Source of the DNA: Alphaproteobacteria bacterium
GTDB taxonomy: Bacteria > Pseudomonadota > Alphaproteobacteria > SP197
Length of the DNA stretch: 15,634 nucleotides
Assembly (NCBI GenBank): GCA_022822575.1
Contig: JAJEBJ010000358.1
Location: forward strand, 1 to 15,634
Direction of reading: 5' to 3'
Of this stretch, positions 7,147 to 13,996 are shown piece after piece. A program made the position numbers and the translations under genes. Each line of letters opens with the position of its first letter. The first letter of the stretch is position 1. The notes beneath the pieces were generated by a model. The model did not search any database and was not told the DNA's origin. It was given only the letters and a program-made list of their open reading frames with translations.

Positions 7147-8856
7147 TCACAAGAGGAAATAGCGCCTGGAGAGGGCGACGTGACGGATGGGAGGGACATC
7201 GAGGAGATCACCGTCGGCATGGACTTCGAAAGTACCCGGGTCGACCTCGATGTGCGGCAGGGCATCATTGCGGACCATGTCCTTCTTGGAAAGATGCCGT
7301 GTTCCCGTTGCCGGCAGCAGTCTTCGGTCGAGGCCGAGCCTGGCATCGAGGCCGCTGTCGATGGCGAGGGGGTGGACGAAGAGGAACGAAACCCGGTCGG
7401 GAGCGCCTCCGCATGCCGGCCATGCCTCGCGATAGACGAGGGGTTCACTCATCGACACCGATGCCGCGGCCGTGCCGAATGGACTCCACACCTCGACGCC
7501 AGCCTTGAAGACCTGCTGTGCCTTGACGCCGAAGAACTCCGGACGCCACAGGACGATATCGGCGATCTTGCCGACCTCGATGCTGCCGATGTCCTCGGCA
7601 ATGCCGAAGGTGATGGCAGGATTGATGGTCACCTTGGCGAGATAACGCAGGATCCGGGCATTGTCCGCATTGTCGAAGGGTTCATCGCCCAGCGGTCCCC
7701 GCCGGTCCTTCATCGCCGAGGCGAGACGCCACATGCCGGCGATGACATCCATCACGCGTCCCATCCCTTCGGCGTCGGAGCCGGCCATGGAGATGGCGCC
7801 AAGGTCATGCAGCACGTCTTCGGCGGCCATGGATTGGGGGCGCAGCCGGCTCTCGGCGAAGGCGACATCCTCCGGCACGTCTCCTCTCAGGGTGTGGCAC
7901 AGCATCATCATGTCCATGTGCTCGCCCAGGGCATTGAGAGTGAAGGGATTGGTAGGCGAGGTGGAGGACGGCAGGCAATGGCGTTCTCCGTTGCAGCGGA
8001 TGATGTCGGGCGCGTGTCCGCCACCGGCACCCTCGGTGTGGTACATGTGAATGGTGCGGCCGGCGATCGCCTCCATCGTGGTCTCGTAGAACCCCGATTC
8101 GTTCATCGAGTCGGTGTGCAGCTGGACCTGGAAGTCCAGGCGGTCGGCAACGTCGAGGCAGGTGTCGATGAGAGCCGGCATGGCCCCGAGGTCCTCGTGA
8201 ATCTTCACGCCAATGACACCTGACGCCAGCTGTTCCTCGATGGCGCCTGGCCGGCTTGCGCCGCCGCGGCTGAAGAGACCGAAGTTCATCGGAAAACGCC
8301 GGGTAGCCTGCAACATGATGGCGTTTGCCCAGTCGCCGCCACTGTCGATGGCCCAGCACCCTGCAAATCCGCCGCCGATCATCGTGGTGAGACCGGCAGA
8401 AAGTGCGTGCCACACCTCCGCCGGCTGCAGGTAGTGGGCGTGGACGTCAATACCTCCCGGCGTGGCGATCAGTCCCTGACCGTTGATGTGCTTGGTTCCC
8501 GGACCGATCACCATGTCGGGCGAGACGCCAGCCATGAAGGCCGGATTGCCGGCCTTGCCGATCGCATGGATGCGTCCGTCGCGCACCCCGATATCCGCCT
8601 TGTAGATGCCGCCGACAGGGCACATGACCACGACATTGCAGAAGACGGTCTCGAGAGCTCCTTCGTCGAGTCTGAGGCCTCCGTGGATACCGGCGTCGCC
8701 ACGCAGGGTCTTGCCGAGGCCCGTGAGACCTTCCTCGCCATGGGAGGCATGGTCGTGTTCGACGCGGGCAATGAGGCTGGTGTCGCCAAGACGGATGCGA
8801 TCTCCCGTGGTCGGTCCGAAGAGGGCTGCATAGCGTTCCCGGGTCATCGTCGCCAT
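7147..8856 (-). CDS. ureC: Urease alpha subunit (UreC) homologue with an altered substrate loop
   Basis: A 569-residue catalytic subunit of the urease family, full length. All metal-site residues are present: His139 and His141 (DVHAH), Lys218 for carbamylation (GVKIHED), His247 (QLHTD), His273 (YHTEGAGGGH) and Asp361 (GSDAEGMGR). The flap Cys320 and catalytic His321 (LCHTL), His220 and Arg337 (AESRLR) also remain, so it should be an active dinickel hydrolase. In ordinary ureases the loop after TTM(I/V)GGG reads TGPAAGTxATT and carries the Ala whose backbone carbonyl binds urea. Here positions 161-176 read GGGFAGCWAIDSGGDW, four residues shorter and without GTxAT; the second substrate-contact Ala after the metal Asp is Gly364. 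Substrate specificity may therefore differ from urea. ATG 8856 is two bases after the fused gamma-beta stop; its ribosome site is an unusual GGGGGG. No accessory genes are nearby. Confidence 0.9.
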   Translation of the reverse strand: MATMTRERYAALFGPTTGDRIRLGDTSLIARVEHDHASHGEEGLTGLGKTLRGDAGIHGGLRLDEGALETVFCNVVVMCPVGGIYKADIGVRDGRIHAIGKAGNPAFMAGVSPDMVIGPGTKHINGQGLIATPGGIDVHAHYLQPAEVWHALSAGLTTMIGGGFAGCWAIDSGGDWANAIMLQATRRFPMNFGLFSRGGASRPGAIEEQLASGVIGVKIHEDLGAMPALIDTCLDVADRLDFQVQLHTDSMNESGFYETTMEAIAGRTIHMYHTEGAGGGHAPDIIRCNGERHCLPSSTSPTNPFTLNALGEHMDMMMLCHTLRGDVPEDVAFAESRLRPQSMAAEDVLHDLGAISMAGSDAEGMGRVMDVIAGMWRLASAMKDRRGPLGDEPFDNADNARILRYLAKVTINPAITFGIAEDIGSIEVGKIADIVLWRPEFFGVKAQQVFKAGVEVWSPFGTAAASVSMSEPLVYREAWPACGGAPDRVSFLFVHPLAIDSGLDARLGLDRRLLPATGTRHLSKKDMVRNDALPHIEVDPGTFEVHADGDLLDVPPIRHVALSRRYFLL

Positions 8857-8858
8857 GG

Positions 8859-9554
8859 TCAGGCCCCCCGGAATCCACGCTCGCGGGCCCGGGCGAGGGC
8901 CCGGGCCCTGACGTCCGGATCGTGGATGTTGCCTTCGGTGAGACAATTGAACCCCTGGATGTCCCCGCTTCCGGCGATGGCGGTCAGCGTCACCCGTCGA
9001 TGTTCGCCCGGGTCGAACCGTGCGCTTGCTCCGGCTGGAAGATCGAGACGCTTGCCGAAGGCCGCGCTGCGATCGAACTCGAGGTCGCGGTTGGCCTCGA
9101 AGAAGTGATAGTGGCTGGCCACATGAACCGGCCGGTCGCCGCGGTTGAGAACGGTGAGTTCGGTCTTCGCGCTGCCGTCGTTGAGGGTGATGTCGCCGTC
9201 GCCGACAAGTATTTCGCCGGGACGGCAGGCGGGGTCCAAGGGCTCGTTTCCCGGGCGTACCGGCTGCCAGACGGTCACTGTCTTCAGACCGTCGTCGAAA
9301 TGGGCATCGACGTTGACAAGATCGATCATCTCCGCCACGCCGGGGAGCACGTCATCGGTCGTCAGGAGTGTCGCGGCGACACTGCGCACTTCGGCCAGCG
9401 TGTACCCGTCGCGTGCCGCCTCCATGATCTCGTCGGAAATCAGTGCCACCGCCTCGGGCTGATTGAGCCTGAGGCCACGGGCCCTTCGCTTGCGTGCGAG
9501 TTCCGCTGCCGTGAAGAGGGTCAACCGGTCGATTTCCGCAGGCGTGAGCATCAT
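8859..9554 (-). CDS. ureAB: Fused urease gamma-beta subunit (UreA-UreB)
   Basis: A 231-residue protein combining the two small urease subunits. Residues 1-100 are UreA-like: MMLTPAEIDRL, KRRARGLRLNQPEAVALIS, then DDVLPGVAEMI. Residues about 112-212 are UreB-like: RPGEILVGDGDITLN, SHYHFFEANRDLEFDR (147-162), then QGFNCLTEGNI. Such gamma-beta fusions are known from Helicobacter UreA and several other bacteria, where the fused chain forms the scaffold around the alpha subunit. The C-terminus ends in an Ala-Arg-rich tail (RARALARARERG) whose DNA forms a strong hairpin. ATG 9554 has GGAG eight bases upstream; the following ATG at 9551 is equally compatible with homologues. The alpha subunit gene starts two bases after its stop, so the pair is co-translated. 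A small DUF192 gene lies 53 bp upstream on the same strand. Confidence 0.92.
   Translation of the reverse strand: MMLTPAEIDRLTLFTAAELARKRRARGLRLNQPEAVALISDEIMEAARDGYTLAEVRSVAATLLTTDDVLPGVAEMIDLVNVDAHFDDGLKTVTVWQPVRPGNEPLDPACRPGEILVGDGDITLNDGSAKTELTVLNRGDRPVHVASHYHFFEANRDLEFDRSAAFGKRLDLPAGASARFDPGEHRRVTLTAIAGSGDIQGFNCLTEGNIHDPDVRARALARARERGFRGA
8885..8908 (-). repeat. Perfect 10 bp GC-only inverted repeat just before ureC
   Basis: On the coding strand the end of the gamma-beta urease gene contains GGGCCCGGGC, the loop CCTC, then GCCCGGGCCC, a perfect 10 bp all-GC stem with a four-base loop. It falls in codons for the Arg-Ala repeat tail and ends 28 bases before the ureC start codon. In the mRNA it should fold very stably. 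It may affect ribosome passage, ureC expression or RNA processing; a purely coding origin (GCC and CGG codons are mirror-like) is also possible. It is not followed by a T-run, so it is not an intrinsic terminator. Confidence 0.6.
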
Positions 9555-9607
9555 GAGTGCGTCTCCGGTGTTGCGATGTCAGCAGGTGGCGCCATCGTCT
9601 CTTTCGC

Positions 9608-10063
9608 TCAAGGGTCGAAAGCGCGGTGAATCACGCGGTCGCCGGGTTCGAGACCCAGCCGCCGGGAGGTGCCGGCGAGCACCTCGAGGACCCCGGCCGC
9701 CGGCAGGCCGGAAGGGATGGACGTCTCGTCGAGCGGCCGGGCATCGGCAAAGATGGACACGATGACCCCGTGGCGATCAAGAAAGATGATGTCAAGGGGA
9801 AGGTAGGTGTTCTTCATCCAGAAGCTACGCGGTGCTTCCCTGCCGAAGAGAAAGAGCATGCCCTCGTCATCGGCCATGGTCTCGCGGAACATGAGGCCGC
9901 GGGAACGCTGCGCCGGCGTAGCGGCGAGGTCTACATGGAATGTCCACGACTGGTTGTCCGCGGTGACGACGTCCAGGATGTCCCTGGCAAATGTGATGTC
10001 GTCCTCCGCGGCCGCCGGAAGCGCGATCACCAACACCAGGACGCGGAACAGCCGGGGATACAA
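9608..10063 (-). CDS. DUF192 family protein, probably exported
   Basis: A small protein of the DUF192 family (151 residues from the chosen start). Family hallmarks are RGLMFRETMADDEGMLFLFG (55-74), FWMKNTYLPLDIIFLD (81-96), and a C-terminal VLEVLAGTSRRLGLEPGDRV. The function of the family is not established. The N-terminus has a short basic start, a hydrophobic core (VLVLVIALP) and AAA before EDD, a convincing signal peptide with cleavage near residue 19, so the domain should be periplasmic. The start is uncertain: TTG at 10063 has GGGGA six bases upstream and leaves a 61 bp divergent gap, while ATG at 10135 has GAGG upstream but would overlap the mnhE start and give an overlong signal sequence. 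It may head the leftward operon leading to the urease-like genes 53 bp downstream; no functional link is known to me. Confidence 0.8.
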   Translation of the reverse strand: MYPRLFRVLVLVIALPAAAEDDITFARDILDVVTADNQSWTFHVDLAATPAQRSRGLMFRETMADDEGMLFLFGREAPRSFWMKNTYLPLDIIFLDRHGVIVSIFADARPLDETSIPSGLPAAGVLEVLAGTSRRLGLEPGDRVIHRAFDP

Positions 10064-10066
10064 GCC

Positions 10067-10094
10067 TTGTCCCCGGTTCGCTCTTGGGCATACT
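10067..10094 (+). promoter_or_regulatory. Candidate sigma70-type promoter for the Mrp antiporter operon
   Basis: TTGTCC (10067-10072) and CATACT (10089-10094) each match four of six consensus positions of the -35 and -10 boxes, with a 16 bp spacer. Initiation about seven bases further on would give a leader of roughly 20 bases containing the GGAG site of mnhE. It lies in the divergent gap between the DUF192 gene and mnhE. This is a prediction by eye; GC-rich DNA yields such partial matches by chance. Confidence 0.3.
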
Positions 10095-10124
10095 CGGGCG
10101 AGCCACGTGAATGGAGAAAGTGCT

Positions 10125-10601
10125 GTGGGTCGCATGATCAGCCTCGCGGTCGTGCTCTTGGGTGTATGGTTCGTCCTCAGTGGTTCCACCGACCCGTTTC
10201 TTCTCGCATCGGGTGTTGTGAGCGTGCTGCTTGTCGTGATCATCGCCCATCGCATGGGAATGATCGACGAGGAAGGGTTTCCGATCCAGCTTCTTGGCGG
10301 ACTGATCCTCTACCTGCCCTGGCTCGTCTGTCAGATTGCCCTTGCCAACCTTGCCGTGGCACGCACCATCCTTGCCCCGGTGGTGAAGATCGACGCCGGC
10401 TCGGCCTGGGTGCCGGCCAGCCAGAAGACACCGATAGGCCTCGTCGTGTTCGCCAATTCGATCACCCTGACCCCGGGCACCGTTTCCCTGTCGGTTCTCG
10501 AGGACCGCATCCACGTGCACGCTCTTTCCAGGAAGAGCCTCGAGGATCTTCACCAGGGCGAAATGGACCGCCGGGTATGTGCCGTCGAGGGCCGGCGCTG
10601 A
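10125..10601 (+). CDS. mnhE: Na+/H+ antiporter subunit E (MnhE/MrpE)
   Basis: A 158-residue membrane protein of the MnhE/MrpE family, one of the small subunits of the multisubunit cation/proton antiporter. Hydrophobic segments lie at about 4-41 (two closely spaced) and 54-80. The conserved segment NSITLTPGTVSL (111-122) and the soluble C-terminal domain identify the family. The start is a GTG at 10125 with GGAG exactly eight bases upstream; the in-frame ATG at 10134 is 17 bases from that site and less likely. It is the first gene of the rightward operon, and its TGA overlaps the ATG of mnhF by one base. As first gene it probably carries the operon promoter in the short divergent gap. Subunit E is thought to assist complex assembly or stability rather than conduct ions, from work on Bacillus Mrp. 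Confidence 0.92.
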   Translation: MGRMISLAVVLLGVWFVLSGSTDPFLLASGVVSVLLVVIIAHRMGMIDEEGFPIQLLGGLILYLPWLVCQIALANLAVARTILAPVVKIDAGSAWVPASQKTPIGLVVFANSITLTPGTVSLSVLEDRIHVHALSRKSLEDLHQGEMDRRVCAVEGRR

Positions 10602-10864
10602 TGTTCATGGCGGTGACGGCCCTGCTGGTGGTGGCCATGGCCATGACCCTGGTGCGCGTCGTGCGGGGTCCCACGCCCTACGACCGAATTCTCGCCGTCA
10701 ACGTTCACGGCACGATGACGGTCCTGCTGATCGCGGTGACGGGCTACCTGACAGACCGGCCGGATTTTCTCGACCTCTCCATTGCCTATGCCCTGCTCAA
10801 CTTCGTCGGCACCCTCGCGGCGTTGAAATACTTCAAGTTCGGCCACCTTGGAGATGAACCTTGA
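10601..10864 (+). CDS. mnhF: Na+/H+ antiporter subunit F (MnhF/MrpF)
   Basis: An 87-residue protein with three hydrophobic segments (about 3-21, 33-51 and 57-77), the size and topology of MrpF. The family motif GPTPYDRILAVN (23-34) with its conserved Asp28 follows the first segment, and DLSIAYALLNFVGTLAAL forms the last. The ATG at 10601 shares one base with the mnhE stop codon (TGATG), the usual coupling arrangement; a second in-frame ATG at 10607 is possible. Its stop overlaps the TTG start of mnhG by four bases. It is an integral part of the Mrp membrane complex together with subunits E and G. Confidence 0.92.
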   Translation: MFMAVTALLVVAMAMTLVRVVRGPTPYDRILAVNVHGTMTVLLIAVTGYLTDRPDFLDLSIAYALLNFVGTLAALKYFKFGHLGDEP

Positions 10865-11193
10865 GTGTCCTGATTGATGCTGTGAGCTGGGTCGCCCTGG
10901 TCGCCGGCGGTCTGTTGATGGTGACCAGCGCGATCGGCATGGTGCGTCTGCCGAACCTCTTCACGAGACTCCATGCCGGCAGTCTGGCCGATACCGGGGG
11001 CGTGAGCCTGATCCTGCTGGGGCTCGTCCTGCAGACCGAACCGGGACTGAACACGCTGAAGCTGCTGCTGATCGGTTTCGTGCTGTTCCTGACGACACCG
11101 GCCGCCAGCCACGCTGTGGGACATGCGGCGCTCCTCGGGGGTCTCTCTCCCGACCCCGAGGACACTGACGACAGCCAAAGCGCCGGTTCGTGA
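10861..11193 (+). CDS. mnhG: Na+/H+ antiporter subunit G (MnhG/MrpG)
   Basis: A 110-residue protein with three hydrophobic segments and the MrpG signature GMVRLPNLFTRLHAGS (26-41) followed by LADTGG. The PAASHAVGHAA segment (80-90) fits the conserved region after the last membrane helix. It begins with a TTG at 10861 inside a TTGA overlap with the mnhF stop; GGAG lies seven bases upstream, which supports this uncommon start codon. The C-terminal tail is acidic and disordered-looking (SPDPEDTDDSQS). Its TGA overlaps the GTG start of the next gene by four bases. It acts within the Mrp complex. Confidence 0.92.
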   Translation: MSVLIDAVSWVALVAGGLLMVTSAIGMVRLPNLFTRLHAGSLADTGGVSLILLGLVLQTEPGLNTLKLLLIGFVLFLTTPAASHAVGHAALLGGLSPDPEDTDDSQSAGS

Positions 11194-11735
11194 CGGACGA
11201 ATTCTCCATCTTCGGGCTTGTCCTGCTGCTGATCGTCCTGGCGCTCGCCGTGGTCAGGCTGACCAGTCTGCTCGCGGTCGCCATTCTGGCAGGCGCCATG
11301 AGTTTCATTCTGGCAACGGTCTACACACTGCTCGATGCCGTTGACGTGGCGTTTACGGAAGCCGTGGTGGGTGCCGGCATCTCTCTTGCCTTGATGTTGG
11401 CGGCGATCTCGCTGACGACGCGCGAGGAAGCGCCGTGGCGGCGGAGGCCCGCTGAACGGCTCCTGGCGCTCCTGGTGAGCCTCGTCGCCGGTGCTGGTCT
11501 TCTCTATGCCACCCTCGACATGCCGCTCCTCGGTGATCCGGCAGCTCCGGCCACCCTTCATGTCGCTGCCCGCTACATCGCCGAAAGTCCGGCGAGCACC
11601 GGGGTTCCCAACATGGTGACGGCAATCCTCGCCAGTTACCGGGGCTTCGATACGCTGGGGGAGGTCGCGGTGATCTTCACCGCCGGGGTCGGCGTCGTCG
11701 CTCTGCTGCGGCACTGGCGCGAGGACAAGGCATGA
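11190..11735 (+). CDS. MrpA C-terminal-type subunit: fused MbhD (DUF4040) and MbhE domains
   Basis: A 181-residue protein equal to the C-terminal part of MrpA, here a stand-alone gene. Residues about 8-75 form the MbhD/DUF4040 unit with three hydrophobic segments and Glu57 in DVAFTEAVVGAG. Residues about 88-174 form the MbhE unit with the hallmark NMVTAILASYRGFDTLGE (141-158) and a final helix. In archaeal Mbh complexes these are two separate proteins and in Bacillus both belong to the large MrpA; the fused stand-alone form is intermediate. The GTG start at 11190 is in a four-base overlap with mnhG, and the stop overlaps the mnhB ATG by four bases. The piece forms part of the membrane interface near the ion-translocating region of Mrp-type complexes. 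Automatic annotation may call it subunit B or DUF4040. Confidence 0.88.
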   Translation: MTDEFSIFGLVLLLIVLALAVVRLTSLLAVAILAGAMSFILATVYTLLDAVDVAFTEAVVGAGISLALMLAAISLTTREEAPWRRRPAERLLALLVSLVAGAGLLYATLDMPLLGDPAAPATLHVAARYIAESPASTGVPNMVTAILASYRGFDTLGEVAVIFTAGVGVVALLRHWREDKA

Positions 11736-12157
11736 ACGAGTTCATTCTTGTTCGCGTGGTCGTCAAGATCATGGTGCCATTCATCCTCCTGTTCGCACTC
11801 TACGTGCAGATGCACGGCGACTACGGCCCCGGTGGCGGTTTCCAGGCTGGTGTCATCTTTGCCACGGGCGTCATCGTCTACACCATCGTCTTCGGAATCA
11901 GGAGGGCCGTGGAGGCCGTGCCCATGTCCGCCGTCATGGCCATGGTGTGTTGCGGCCTGATTCTCTATGCCGGCACTGGATTTGCGACGATGGCACTGGG
12001 TGGCGAGTACCTCAACTACAGTGTTCTCGACAGTGCGGATCCGGTGCATGGCCAGCATGCGGGCATCATCATCATCGAGCTTGGCGTCGGAATCACGGTC
12101 GCCGGCGTGTTGACGGCCGTCTTTCTCGTCTTTGCCGAACGCAGGGCACGGCGATGA
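11732..12157 (+). CDS. mnhB: Na+/H+ antiporter subunit B (MnhB/MrpB)
   Basis: A 141-residue membrane protein with four hydrophobic segments, the MnhB family length. The invariant loop motif HGDYGPGGGFQAG (28-40) follows the first segment and identifies the family; KIMVPFILLFALYVQ precedes it. The last helices read IIIIELGVGITVAGVLTAVFLVFAE-like and end in a basic tail (RRARR). ATG 11732 lies in an ATGA overlap with the preceding gene and its own stop overlaps the mnhC ATG by four bases. It is a structural membrane subunit of the Mrp antiporter, corresponding to MbhF of the archaeal complex. Confidence 0.93.
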   Translation: MNEFILVRVVVKIMVPFILLFALYVQMHGDYGPGGGFQAGVIFATGVIVYTIVFGIRRAVEAVPMSAVMAMVCCGLILYAGTGFATMALGGEYLNYSVLDSADPVHGQHAGIIIIELGVGITVAGVLTAVFLVFAERRARR

Positions 12158-12516
12158 ACGCAGTCGATTTCGTCACGGGACATGCCCTGCAGTGGGGTTC
12201 GGTCGCGCTGCTGATGATCGGACTCTACATCGTCATGACCCGCGGCAACCTCATCAAGAAAGTGGCTGGTCTCAACATCTTCCAGGGCGGTGTCTTCCTG
12301 TTCTACATCTCCATCGCCAATGTCCGGGACGGCACGGCGCCAATCGTCCATGAGGACGCGGTGCTCTACACCAACCCGCTGCCCCATGTCCTCATCCTGA
12401 CAGCCATCGTGGTTGCGGTGGCCACCACGTCACTGGCGCTCGCCCTGATCGTGCGTATCCGAGAATCCTACGGTTCCATCGAAGAAGACGAGATGGCCAA
12501 GGCGGACATGGGCTGA
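12154..12516 (+). CDS. mnhC: Na+/H+ antiporter subunit C (MnhC/MrpC, NuoK-like)
   Basis: A 120-residue protein with three hydrophobic segments, homologous to NuoK of complex I. The first helix leads to RGNLIKKVAGLNIFQGG (30-46), then a loop rich in acidic residues, then NPLPHVLILTAIVVAVATTS (74-93), the diagnostic MrpC segment. The C-terminal tail is acidic (SIEEDEMAKADMG). The start ATG at 12154 overlaps the mnhB stop by four bases, and the mnhD start follows its stop by only four bases. Within the complex it sits between the A/B part and the antiporter-like D subunit. Confidence 0.93.
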   Translation: MNAVDFVTGHALQWGSVALLMIGLYIVMTRGNLIKKVAGLNIFQGGVFLFYISIANVRDGTAPIVHEDAVLYTNPLPHVLILTAIVVAVATTSLALALIVRIRESYGSIEEDEMAKADMG

Positions 12517-12520
12517 CCAC

Positions 12521-13996
12521 ATGGGTCTGCTCCAGCAGCTTCCCGCACTCCAGGTAGCGGTGCCGCTCATCGGTGCGCCGCTCTGTGCGCTCATGGTGAG
12601 GCCCCGCCTGGCCTGGATGTTTGCTGTCGTGGTGGCATGGATCACCTTCGCCATCTCAATCGCGCTTCTGGAGCATGTTCTCGATGCGGGGCCCATCCAC
12701 TACACCATGGGCGGCTGGCCCGAGATTCTCGGCATCGCCTATGTGATCGATCCCCTCAACGCCCTGGTCATGGTCCTGGTGTCCGGCATGGCCGCCATCA
12801 TCATGCCGGCAACCCGGATCGGCATCGATGTCGAGGTGGTGCACAGGGCTCGCCATCTGTTCCACACGGTGGCACTGCTCGCCCTTGCCGGAATGCTCGG
12901 CATCGCCATCACCGGCGATATCTTCAATCTTTACGTCTTCCTCGAGATCTCGTCCCTGGCGAGCTACGCGCTGGTGGCCATGGGCATCGACCGGCGGGCG
13001 ACGCGGGCGGCGTTCCACTATCTCGTCCAGGGAACCATTGGCGCCACCTTCATCCTCGTCGGCATCGGGCTTGCCTACATGATGACCGGCACCCTCAACA
13101 TGGCGGACATGGCGGCCCGCCTTCCAGGCGTCAGCCACACGGCGCCGATCCAGGCGGCGCTGGCCTTCATTCTCATCGGCACCGCCATCAAGGCAGCCAT
13201 CTTCCCGGCCCACTCCTGGATGCCCAATGCCTACACCTATGCGCCGTCGCTGGTGTCCGCCTTCTTCGGCGCCACGGCGACGAAGATCGGCGCCTACATG
13301 CTGCTGCGCTTCGTCTACAGCGTCTTCGGTGCGGATTACGCCTTCGGTGACATGAAGATCGGGTGGGTGCTCATACCCCTGGGGCTGGCAGGCGCTGTTG
13401 CCGGTTCCGTCGTCGCGATATGGCAACACGATCTCAGGCGCATGCTTGCCTATTCCAGTGTCGCCCAGGTGGGCTACATCGCCGCCGCCATCGGCTTTGC
13501 CAATCGTGATGGCCTCATTGCCGCCATTGTCCATGTCTTCAACCACGGACTCATGAAGGGTGCGCTCTTCCTCGTCATGGCCTGCGTCATCATGAGACTG
13601 GGCAAGGCCGACATGGAGAGTTTCCGGGGTCTGGGACGGCGCATGCCGCTGACCATGGGGTGCTTTGTCGTGGCCGGGCTGTCGATGATCGGCGTTCCGG
13701 CGACGGTCGGTTTCGTCTCCAAGTGGTATCTCGTGAGCAGCGCCCTTGACGCCGGATTGTGGCCGCTGGCGCTCGTCATCGTGGCCGCTTCCCTGATTGC
13801 GGTCATCTACATCTGGCGTGTGGTCGATGTCGCCTACTTCACGGACCCGCCGCCGGGAGAAAGACACGAGGCGCCGGCCATGCTCGTGATTCCGGCCGTG
13901 GTCCTGTGTGCACTCTGCATCGTTCTTGGCGTCTGGACCGACCTCACGGTCGGCGTGGCGGACACCGCGGCGCGACTCCTGGGAGGAGCGCCGTGA
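12521..13996 (+). CDS. mnhD: Na+/H+ antiporter subunit D (MnhD/MrpD, NuoM-like)
   Basis: A 491-residue polytopic protein with about 14 membrane segments of the antiporter-like NuoL/M/N family. Ion-path residues known from complex I and MrpD are in place: Glu142 in YVFLEISSLASYAL, Lys224 in GTAIKAAIFPAHSWMPNAY (with His231), Lys255, His342/Lys346 in FNHGLMKGALF, and Lys401 in GFVSKWYLV. The loop RRMLAYSSVAQVGYI is also typical. The length fits MrpD. The ATG at 12521 has a weak ribosome site (GGCGGAC), so translation probably depends on termination of mnhC four bases upstream. The stop overlaps the start of a second antiporter-like gene by four bases. Confidence 0.92.
   Translation: MGLLQQLPALQVAVPLIGAPLCALMVRPRLAWMFAVVVAWITFAISIALLEHVLDAGPIHYTMGGWPEILGIAYVIDPLNALVMVLVSGMAAIIMPATRIGIDVEVVHRARHLFHTVALLALAGMLGIAITGDIFNLYVFLEISSLASYALVAMGIDRRATRAAFHYLVQGTIGATFILVGIGLAYMMTGTLNMADMAARLPGVSHTAPIQAALAFILIGTAIKAAIFPAHSWMPNAYTYAPSLVSAFFGATATKIGAYMLLRFVYSVFGADYAFGDMKIGWVLIPLGLAGAVAGSVVAIWQHDLRRMLAYSSVAQVGYIAAAIGFANRDGLIAAIVHVFNHGLMKGALFLVMACVIMRLGKADMESFRGLGRRMPLTMGCFVVAGLSMIGVPATVGFVSKWYLVSSALDAGLWPLALVIVAASLIAVIYIWRVVDVAYFTDPPPGERHEAPAMLVIPAVVLCALCIVLGVWTDLTVGVADTAARLLGGAP

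Noticed and set aside
5640..7448. A 602-residue leftward open frame overlapping the MFS gene and the end of ureC
   Set aside because: It is Arg/Ser/His-rich with no recognisable domain and runs in a different frame over two strongly supported genes on the same strand; typical GC-rich shadow.
7180..8223. A 347-residue rightward open frame opposite ureC
   Set aside because: Antisense to the conserved urease alpha chain; composition is that of a complementary-strand shadow and there is no family resemblance.
10134..10136. ATG 10134 as the start of mnhE
   Set aside because: It lies 17 bases from the only Shine-Dalgarno site, whereas GTG 10125 is at eight bases in the same frame.
12656..13867. 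A 403-residue leftward open frame opposite mnhD
   Set aside because: Low-complexity Asp/His/Gly-rich translation antisense to a clear membrane protein; a mirror of hydrophobic codons, not a gene.
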